NCBI GenBank assembly: GCA_009829735.1 | Contig: CM020619.1 | Coordinates: forward strand, 31,331,751 to 31,395,750 | Length of the DNA: 64,000 nt | DNA from: Pyropia yezoensis | Taxonomy: Eukaryota; Rhodophyta; Bangiophyceae; Bangiales; Bangiaceae | Direction of reading: 5' to 3' | In this document: positions 55,923-64,000 of the stretch, piece by piece | How the letters are laid out: each line of letters begins with the position of its first letter | Position numbering within the stretch: position 1 is the stretch's first letter | Made by a program: the position numbers and the translations under genes | Notes under the pieces: model-generated | What the model was told of the DNA's origin: nothing | What the model saw: the letters and a program-made list of their open reading frames with translations, nothing else | The model's database searches: none

Positions 55923-57920
55923 ATGTCCTATCCCCAGGTGCTTGAAGAGGAGGAAGACCTCCTGATCGGGGAGGAGATGGAGGACGACGCGCCTGTCGGT
56001 CCTTACGCCGCGCGTTACGGGGTGAGCTCGCCTGAAGACGACGAGCCTGCGGTGTCCGTCCGTTTGTCGGCCGGAGGACTGTCGTCCGTGTGCAGCGGCA
56101 CGACGGCGCCGTCGGCCGGGGGTCAACCTGGCGGTCGACCGCGCGTGGCGGCTTCTACCCCCCCTCTGCCGGCTGCCCGGATGGAGCCTGGTGCCGGTGC
56201 CGGCTCGCCGCAGCTACCCCAAGATGGCCCGCCCTGCGGCGGGAGTGGCGATCCGCAGCCGACTCCGGCTAGGCAAGGTGGTCCGGGGGTCCGGACGGTG
56301 CATCCTCAACGTGACCCCGACGTTGACGCGGGTGGTGGTGGTGGTGGCGCGACACACGGGGTGGCCGGTCAAGACGGTGCGGGTGCCCGCACGGCTGGTG
56401 CTCAGGCTCCCGAGGCTGTCCAAGTGCCTCCCCCTTCCGAGGCGGGGGCGACGTCGACGGGTGGGGCCGGCGCCGGTACCCTACCCGCGGTGCCGCGGGC
56501 GTCGAACGGTCAAGACGCTCCTTCCCCCATGGCGGTTGACACCGGGAGCTACTCCGGGCGGGCGCCCGCCCTTCTTCTTCCTCCTCGGCCTCGTGCACCT
56601 CCGGCGCCGGCCCCTCTGCCGGTGGGGCATCCCCCGGCGCCCCCGATTCTTCCTGGTCCTGCACGGTTTGCCCCGTTGGGTGGCGGCGTCGCCGTGGCGG
56701 CGGGTCAACCCGCTTTGTCGATGTCCGACTTGGTGGCTCGGGTTCGAGGCCTCACTGTGCAAGAGTCAATGGAGTCCGATGGGCGGATGCGGGTGGACTT
56801 CCACCTGCCGCATCCCCGGGGAGAGTCCTCCCGGCGTGTCAAGGTGGACCCGAGTTGGGAGCGGGAGTTGGTGCGGCTGGTCAACCAGCCGAACGCGGTG
56901 CGGGTGGAACACCATTGGATCCTGAGTCAGCCGGACGACCGGCATGCGCAGCTCTGGCGCACCCGGGTGGGACGGGGTGAGGTCTACCTCGACCCCGCCT
57001 TCGGGGTATGCGACCTGATTGCCTCCGCGTTGCCGCGGGAGGTTGACTACCCGGCCAGTGCTCGGGGGATTGCGGCGGCGGCGGAGCCGGTTGCGTTTGG
57101 GGAGACGGTGGGCAGTACCGGTCGGTATCCCGACTTTGATTACTACCCGGGGGTATCCCCGTATCTGTCGTTGACGGCTCCCTACCCGCCTATGGCGGGG
57201 TTGAAGTCGGCGTCGAGCTGGCGACGTAACCATGGTGTCATGGCGGATGCGTTCCGCACGGATATAACGTGTGCGTTGCAGACCGGCAACGGTCGTGCGC
57301 CTGTATACACACCCGTGCGCCCGCCGCTATGGCAGGAGGGGTGGGAACCCGCCCCTGCTTTCCGGTTTGACACCGGTTCCTGTCTCCGATACTTCGGGAG
57401 TGTGTTGGCCCCCCGACCGGTCCACCCGTTGCAGGGTACCTTCACCCTTGAGGTTACCCTCGGGCAGGCTTCCTCCTTCTTGCTGTCCGTCCGCCGGCAG
57501 GGGCGCCTGTTTCATCTTCCGACGGGTGTCCGTCGGCACATCGCACAGTTGGGTGTGGACCTGAGAGCCGCCAAGACCGGATTGGCCCGGGAGTTCGAAG
57601 CCTTGCTGGCTGTTCACGATGCCGTGAACTGGGCTGGGGTGTTGGCCCTTCCCCCGTACCGGGACCCGCAGGCTGGGGCTTCCTCCTTGCCTCGTCACTC
57701 GTTGCGTATCCGCCGTACTCAGCCGGGTGAGCCCAGTTGCCATGGGTGGGCGTCCACCGAGGCTGTTGCTGACCTGGGTATTCCCATGGTTATCCATGAC
57801 CCTCTTCAGGTCCTTGCCCCGTGGTTCGGTAACCCGATACCGGCGGCGGTTGGCCGTCGTCCCCGAGAGTGGGGCTCTGCGGGTGGGGAGCGTGAGGTGT
57901 CCCGTCGTCGGGCGGAGTAA
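55923..57920 (+). CDS. Antisense frame of C2 (aORF-C)
   Basis: A 665-codon frame from ATG 55923, opposite to gag-pol, between pol and the 3' LTR. The first 250 residues are Pro/Gly/Ala-rich with an acidic start (EEEEDLLIGEEMEDD). The rest looks folded, with YYPGVSPYLSL, RPPLWQEGWEP, LRYFGSVLAPRPVHP, FTLEVTL and SVRRQGRLFHLP. The last three correspond in order and spacing to YGSAMLAASPD, WVLEV and QRRGMLWHLSP of aORF-A. The open frame may extend upstream to 55827, but only from a GTG. Unlike aORF-A it has no Arg/Ser-rich tail. No known domain and function unknown. Confidence 0.75.
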   Translation: MSYPQVLEEEEDLLIGEEMEDDAPVGPYAARYGVSSPEDDEPAVSVRLSAGGLSSVCSGTTAPSAGGQPGGRPRVAASTPPLPAARMEPGAGAGSPQLPQDGPPCGGSGDPQPTPARQGGPGVRTVHPQRDPDVDAGGGGGGATHGVAGQDGAGARTAGAQAPEAVQVPPPSEAGATSTGGAGAGTLPAVPRASNGQDAPSPMAVDTGSYSGRAPALLLPPRPRAPPAPAPLPVGHPPAPPILPGPARFAPLGGGVAVAAGQPALSMSDLVARVRGLTVQESMESDGRMRVDFHLPHPRGESSRRVKVDPSWERELVRLVNQPNAVRVEHHWILSQPDDRHAQLWRTRVGRGEVYLDPAFGVCDLIASALPREVDYPASARGIAAAAEPVAFGETVGSTGRYPDFDYYPGVSPYLSLTAPYPPMAGLKSASSWRRNHGVMADAFRTDITCALQTGNGRAPVYTPVRPPLWQEGWEPAPAFRFDTGSCLRYFGSVLAPRPVHPLQGTFTLEVTLGQASSFLLSVRRQGRLFHLPTGVRRHIAQLGVDLRAAKTGLAREFEALLAVHDAVNWAGVLALPPYRDPQAGASSLPRHSLRIRRTQPGEPSCHGWASTEAVADLGIPMVIHDPLQVLAPWFGNPIPAAVGRRPREWGSAGGEREVSRRRAE

Positions 57921-58848
57921 CGCCGGGGTTACGGTGGAGCCCCTTCGGTAGGGTCCTACCGGGCTTCGTATCAGGTGCCACCGGCTCCGGTGGTAGCCGT
58001 GTCGGCTCATGTGGCTCCTCTGGCTGCGCCAGTGTCACCTCCCGCCCCTGTCCTACATGACGGGGGTCCCCGTCTCTGGTATGAGGGCGTTGACGCCCTT
58101 GTTGCCCGCGCAATGCGGGAGGGTCTCTGTGTTAGCTGGGGGGATACCCCCCAGGTGCTGCGCTGGTTGGGTCAGCGCGTTGCTTCGGTGGCGTGCTTGA
58201 CCGCCTCCAGAAGCTCTGGAGGACGTGGAGGCTGGCCGCAGCACCCTCGTCCAGCTATGCACCGAGGTAACTCGGGTGATTGACCATCGTGACATTGCCG
58301 ACCGGTGGAGCACGGAGGTATACGCGCTTACGCGTGAGTGGCCTCCCTCGGGCAGTGGGTCTACCCACTGAGGAGTGCTATTGTTTGCACGGGAGAGGGA
58401 CCCGGTGGCCCTTATGGTGGCCGGGTAGTAGTGAGTATAAACTCATCCCCTTCGGGGGCATTGCTTGCCTCTGTTTGCTGCCCTGGGGAGTACCCCTTCT
58501 GGCTCAGTGGTGCCTTGCCTCCGGCCCAACTTCTTCCGGTTGGTTCATGCTGGGGAGGTCATCCTCCCTCACTTTGTGTCTTGGCTTGGGGAGGTCATCC
58601 TCCCGTGTAAGCCCCCTAGTTACTTCGATATTATCGAGGTTAGCCTTTACCTTTAAGTTAACTTATTAAGGTTCGGGTTTTGCTTAGTTACCTAAGCTCG
58701 ACTCTACTTAGTTACCTAAGCTTGGTTCGACTTAGAAACCTAAGTCTGATTTGACTTAGAAACCTAAGTCTGCCGTAATCATGTCACACCCTACTTAGTA
58801 GGTATAAGCCTCACCCCCCAACAGCCGAAGTCGGTGTCGGTTGGGTTG
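57921..58848. other. Spacer between antisense frame and pol of C2
   Basis: It holds the 24-bp repeat cluster (58683-58768) next to the pol end and otherwise short frames without recognised domains. Confidence 0.4.
58683..58768. repeat. Four 24-bp repeats with palindromic cores
   Basis: Cores at 58683-58696, 58707-58720, 58731-58744 and 58755-58768 have the form CTTAG(TT/AA)ACCTAAG, spaced exactly 24 bp. Each core can form a small hairpin. They lie about 80 bp beyond the pol stop, between two convergent frames, where a transcription end or boundary would be useful. Confidence 0.7.
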
Positions 58849-61800
58849 TTACAGTAGGCGTCGTCGCCTCATGTAAGGCATGAGGAGTTGGCGGGGTATA
58901 TTTGCCGCCTGTTCCCAGGTGGGTGAGTCGTATCCGACCCACATTACCTTGACGTACCAGGGTCCTGGTAGGTCCGGGTCGGTATGTCCGACCACGCTCT
59001 CTACTTGGTATGGAATCCCATCCGGTCCCACCGGGTCATCTGACCGGTGGGTTGTAAGAGCTTCATGTAGCAACCCAGCCGGTACCGGCTGAGGCTGTTC
59101 CGGCTTCGGAGCAGGTGTGACATCATTCACACTGATGCGCTGGATCTCCGTATCGGAGTGTAAGATAACAGAGTGGTCATCTCTGTGGAGAATCTGGTAC
59201 GGTCCCTTGACCGGTTGCATGAGCTTGTTCCCCCGGAACTTCTGTTGTCTGTTGTAGACCCAGTCACCGGTCATCAGGGTAGCGTTGCGCACCCGTAGCC
59301 GGGCGTCGAAGATCTTTTTGTAACGAAGTTGTGTTCTGTCAAGGGCACCCTTGAGCTTAGGAATCATCCACGATAGCTTGGCCAACCAAGCTAGGTGGAT
59401 GCCTTCGGCCGGTCGGCCCTTCGGTGTATCATACCGAGTGCACCTGCCTGGCGGCAGCGTCAGGTTACCGACGCCTAGTGGCATGACCCACTCCAGCGGA
59501 GCGATGTTCGTGCTCCGATGTGGCCTGGCATTGTATGCCAGGGTGAGTACGGACAGAAGCCTGTCCCAAGTGTTCGTGTGCTCGGCCACGTAGCACTGTA
59601 GCATCTTAACGATGGTGCGGTTAAACCGCTCCTCTTGCCCGTTGGTTTGCGGGTGGTAGTCGGATGCCCGACGTGGTTCGATGCCGAACATGCCCAGGAC
59701 CTTAGTGCAGAATGCTGACGTAAGGTTTGCTCCGTTGTCGGAGAGGAGTTGCTTCATGACTCCGTATGCACTGATTCAGTGGTCAACCACTGCGTTCATG
59801 ATGGTATATGCCGTATCATTCGGGATGGCTGCCGCTCGTGACAGCTTAGTGAAGCGATCAGACATGACCAGGATGTACCTGTTCCCTTCTTCCGTTACCG
59901 GACGTGGTCCGAGTATTTCGATAGCGACCTGCTCGTTGGGCCCATCGGGTGGGAACAGCTTCATGGCAGACGCCTGCCTATGTAGACTCATGCGGTTACG
60001 TGCACAGGGGTGGCATCCCCTTACGTGGTCGACCACGTCGACGGCCATTGCTGGCCAGTAGATGAACCTTCGCATTGCTGCGAACATACGTGAACCCCCC
60101 GGGTGTCCGGCTGTGGGGTTCTCGTGTTCTCGTTCCATGACGGCTTGCCGTAAGGACACGGGAACCACGACTTGATGTCGTCCATCGGCGGGTGCCCGCC
60201 GGTATGTGAGTCCGTCTTCGTTCTCGGAGAAGATGCCGGCCGTGCCGGCCAGGAGGTTAGCACGATGACGTCTACAGTCATCGTCATTGGCTTGTGCCTC
60301 GCGGAAGTCCGCGAGAGTCAGTGGGCATGCTCGGTGCGCCATGGTGTGGTCAACCATACCTTGGGTAGCGTTACCGACCATGCAGACCGGTACCACCGGG
60401 ATGTCCTCGTCCACCGGGCGGGTATCCCCGCTCGGGGTGTCGAGTCGGGACAATGCGTCTCCGAGATGGTGGGTTGACCCAGCCTTATACACGGTACGGT
60501 AGTCGTGCTCGGCCATCTTCAGCCTCCATCGGGCTAGCCTCCCATGGCTATCGGAATCCTTGTCACCAAGGTTAAGGAGCCATCGTAGGGGTTCGTGGTC
60601 GGACCTCACGATGAACCTGGAGCCCTCCAGGTATGGACGGAGCAGTTGCACTGCCCATATAACTCCGAGGCATTCACGCTCGGTGGCACTATAGTTCCGC
60701 TCAGCCGGGTTGAGTGTCCGGCTGAAGTACCCTACCGGACGTAGGTCCGGGATAACGTTATCGGTACCGATCAACGTCTCTCCCTGCAACAGGGTGCATC
60801 CCACTTGTGTATCACACGCATCGACATCGATGACGAAGGTACCCCGTCTATGCGGTAACGCAAGGACGGGTGGGGCTAGTAGGGCTCGCTTCAGCGACTC
60901 GAATGCCTCCTCTTCGCTAGGCGAAGGGGGTTGGAGTACCTTGGGCAAGGTACTGCTCGTAAGAACCGTTAACGGTTTAGCTATCCGAGCGAAGTCCTTG
61001 ACAAACCGTCGGTAAACGTTGCACATTCCCAGAAAGCTCTTGAGCTGTGTCTGGGTGTTAGGGAACCGGGCATCCCGGAGTGCCCGGGTATTGGCTTTGA
61101 GTACCCCTAGTTTACCAGGAGTTATCTGGTGGCCCAGATACTCGACCGTCTGTTGGAAGAAGGCGCACTTCTTCAGACGCAGGGTTACCCCGGCGTCCCT
61201 CAAGAGGGTGAGTACCTCGTCAACATGTTGCACATGGTCATCCATGTTACGCGAGAAGACGATGTCGTCATCGAGGTACACTAGGCAGTTACGCCACTTC
61301 ACCCCCGACAGTATAATGTCGATAGCCCGCTGGAATGTAGCGGGGGCGTTGGACAATCCGAAGGGCATCCTTAGGAATTCGTACACTCCACTGTGACAGA
61401 CGAACGCCGTCTTGGGGATATCCTCGTCCGCCACCGGGATCTGCCAGTATCCGGCATTGCAATCGATGGTGGTAAACACCGTAGCCTCCCCCAGGGAGTC
61501 GATGCATTCATCCATCCTTGGTAAAGGGTATGAGTCTTTCTTGGTAACCAAGTTGAGGCGTCGATAATCGATGCAAAACCGAGGGGTTTGATCCTTCTTC
61601 GGTACGATAACGACTGGGGCACCCCACTCCGACATCGAAGGTCGGATCACCTTAGCTTCACTCATCCTCTTCACTTCCCCATCAACGATCTCTCGTTGCT
61701 TAGGTCCCGCACGATGCGGTTGCGACCGCGCTGGTCGAGCACCTGGTACCAGGTCTATACGATGTTGGGTTGCCCCAATGGTACCCAAGGCCCCGCCTGT

Positions 61801-64000
61801 CCACATGACGTCATGCTTTCTTAGCATCCGTCGTACCCCTTCGGCTACCGAAGGGGGAAGGTGGTCGAGGTCAGCCTCGGCCAGGGCCTTCAGTGCTTCT
61901 TGGTCCTTTGGCGGCATGTCCGCCGGAGCCGCCGATGGGTTAGGCTTCCCGTCATCGGGTTGCTGTCGCTCGGTGGTCTCGGCGACCGCCAGCACCTCAA
62001 GTGGTTCCACTTGACCTTCCTTGTCAGGGGTAAGGATATCTCCTTCGTAGAGCTCGGCAATCCCGAGGATAGTTCCCTTCGGGAGGGTGACTGCCTTACG
62101 GCGATAGTTCGCCATCACTAGGAGGGACGACCCTCCTGCTGGGAGGTCTATGAGACCGTTGGCCATGGTCAACTCATGGCGCTTGTACGTCCGCAGGTTG
62201 GACCGGACTCTGCAGATGCCTGCGAGGTCGCATTTAACCGGGAGGACTGTCTCTGACAACGGCTCAAAGCGAGTTCGCTTGGCCAACCGAAGTGTCTTCG
62301 GCTCGACGCTTGCGTACACCTCAGCCACGTTAACGTGGCTCCCTTGTAGCGTCAGGTCCCTGACGATAGCCGTGTGTCCTCGCTTCGTCCCGTCTGCTTC
62401 TTGAAGCTCGACGGTCCTCCGGCCTGGCCGGATTGCATCAACGTGAACGTTGATGAAGGTGCACCCCAGTATGCAGGGCACCGATAGGGTCTCACACACC
62501 AGGAAGTCGACTTCCGTGGTGAGTTCCCCGATGGTAACCCGCAGCGACATCGCTGCGGTCGTACGAATGAGGCGACCATTCGCGTCCTTGATGGTGGGTC
62601 CCCGAGTCACTCTGACTCCCGGAAGCCACTTGTCCGGGAGGGTGTCCCTCCGGATAAGGTTGGGTCCAGCCCCTGTATCCAATACAGGGTAGTACGATCG
62701 TGTCGACTGGGGGTCAAGCCCCAGTGTAGCTGATACCTTGAAGTTCTCCAAGGTGAACAGTACGTAGCCTACACCGATATCCGGTGTATCTCGGGCATCC
62801 TGAACAGGGCCCTTGTCTGGTTCCATGTGACGGGGCTTCCCGTCCTCTCCTCCCAGCCTTGGAGGTTGGTCATCAATCCCCTGACGCCGTGTCGTCGGGG
62901 CCAGAAGGTGTACCCGGGGGTTGATGCGGCGTCGGCTCAACCGCGCTCTCCGTGGGGCCTTCCCCGCGGCAGTCCGGGGTGGCTTGCTAGGGTTACCCCA
63001 GCGACCCCGTGTCGTCCTTCCTCTTACTCGTTTCCCGTGCTCGGCCGGGTACTGTCCTCCGGGGCATCCGAGGGAGGGGGTGCCTCCACGGGGTGCCTCC
63101 TCGACTGCCAGTACTCCTCCTGGAGCTGGCTGCCTACCCGGTGCGGGTCCGGGTACTCTGGCGGGGTACCCCCCGGTGGATGCCTTGCGTTGCGCCATTG
63201 CCCGCCGAGACTCTTCGGGGATGAGTGGGCAGGAAGACACCCAGTGTTGGGGATCCCCACACAACATACATCCGGACGTGCCGGTCCCCCCTTGAGTTCG
63301 CATCGGGGTAGCCCCGTAGCTCCAGTTGCCTGCCTCGGGCGCCCGAGGGCCTGCTCCCTGGTAGGCCTTGGGTCCTTGGGTCAACCGGAACATGGACTCC
63401 CCCAACCGGTTGGGTCGGCCCGCAATCTGCGGAGGTGCCTCCGTGCGCACCGCCCATGTTGGCAAGGGTTGGTGAGGGTTACCCGTCACCGGGGCGTACC
63501 CCGTAGTCCGTACGTACGGGACGCGACGTCCCGTGCCCTCGCTGACCTGGAACTGGGTTCCAGCCGGGGCGATGTACGCTATTGTACCGTGCTCATCAAT
63601 CACCGGCGTCGCCGGTAGCAACAGGTGGCCCTGTTGGTCGACTAGAGGTTCATCCTCACCGGTAGGGGGATGTTCGGTCGCCACCAGTACTGGTGCGGCC
63701 TTACGTTCCACCTTCTCTTGCCTCGGTACCGGGGTAAGATTGGGCTTGCCTCCCTCACCCTTGGGCTTCGGGGCCAAGGCACATTCCGGGTGAAGCACCC
63801 GGTAGGCGTCCCCCAGGGACTTGCACATATGCATCAGTCGACTGAAGTTCGTCCGTGCCGTGTTGGCGCCCCGTGCGGATATCCGCACGTAGTTGGGTAC
63901 TCCTGCGAACAGGATGGCCCGTAGTTCCCCTTCACCGAGGAGCTTCCCCAGCTCGTAGTCGAGCTCTTGAATCCAGCGCACAAACATCTCCTCATCCTCC
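58849..64000 (-). CDS. gag (end) and pol region of C2
   Basis: One frame carries the end of gag, the zinc knuckle, retropepsin, reverse transcriptase (YLDD box), RNase H and integrase, ending in a chromodomain-like segment. Fusion of gag and pol in one frame, as in Tf1-like gypsy elements, contrasts with the two-frame layout of A2. The product would be cleaved by its own protease and would act in virus-like particles and at integration. About one break is seen. Confidence 0.88.

Larger units (their letters stand above)
54973..64000 (-). mobile_element. Ty3/gypsy LTR retrotransposon C2, chromodomain type, runs off the right edge
   Basis: Reading leftwards from the window edge: end of gag with CCHC knuckle (CMLCGDPQHWVSSC, about 63240-63280), retropepsin (VLDTGAGPNLIR, about 62650-62700), reverse transcriptase (about 61100-61680), RNase H (about 60540-60840), integrase zinc-binding and core domains (about 59400-60150) and a chromodomain-like end (about 58849-58990; VKVMWVGYDSPTWEQ). 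Gag and pol are in one continuous frame. Then come a 24-bp repeat cluster, a plus-strand antisense frame, a purine tract (AAGGGGGGGA on the minus strand, 55338-55347) and the 3' LTR 54973-55335. About one break in the part visible. The 5' LTR lies outside the window. Confidence 0.9.

Noticed and set aside
55923-57920. aORF-C as the gag of a separate plus-strand element
   Set aside because: No plus-strand LTR, primer site or pol follows, and it lies inside C2 in the position where A2 and B have related antisense frames.
58683-58768. Regular repeats as a CRISPR array
   Set aside because: Only four 14-bp cores with 10-bp gaps, in a eukaryotic retroelement and without cas genes.

Overview
The window looks like nuclear DNA of a GC-rich, intron-poor eukaryote. 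Reasons: a BET-type bromodomain protein encoded in one 8.6-kb open frame, a zf-HIT (SWC6/ZNHIT1-like) gene, a pogo/CENP-B-type transposase, several chromodomain-bearing Ty3/gypsy retrotransposons, long runs of Ala, Gly and Pro codons, and poly-C/poly-G tracts up to 28 nt. No bacterial operons, ribosome binding sites, tRNA or rRNA genes are seen. A bangiophyte red alga (Porphyra/Pyropia type) fits best, but that is inference from composition and gene structure only.

Layout: (1) 1-1644, 5' end of a minus-strand Ty3/gypsy element (family C) with its LTR. (2) 1645-5221, intergenic, repeat-bearing. (3) 5222-8984, plus-strand gypsy element A1, ending where (4) minus-strand gypsy element B (8985-17236) begins. 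(5) 17237-19032, remnants of a DNA transposon (transposase-like part and SAM-domain part) abutting the LTR of B. (6) 19033-22873, mostly non-coding sequence leading to the BET gene. (7) 22874-31504, BET gene (+). (8) 31505-33290, C-rich convergent interval. (9) 33291-33993, SWC6/ZNHIT1-like gene (-). (10) 33994-35650, tandem repeats. (11) 35673-38091, pogo-like transposase with a Pro/Ala-rich repeat tail. (12) 38100-41400, hairpins, short repeats and a fragment of family A on the minus strand. (13) 41831-53298, an unrecognised plus-strand gene or gene remnant split by complete gypsy element A2 (43802-53169, target duplication GTCGG). (14) 53299-54972, nothing convincing. (15) 54973-64000, family C gypsy element on the minus strand, running off the right edge.

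Mobile elements cover well over half of the window. The most striking shared property is that each of the three gypsy families carries a long open frame on the strand opposite to gag-pol, between pol and the 3' LTR. The three predicted proteins share a recognisable core although the elements are very diverged. The host genes of note are the BET protein, whose two bromodomains both have Ser at the usual acetyl-lysine-binding Asn, and, convergent to it, a SWC6-like gene. In yeast the homologues Bdf1 and Vps71/Swc6 belong to one SWR1 chromatin-remodelling complex.
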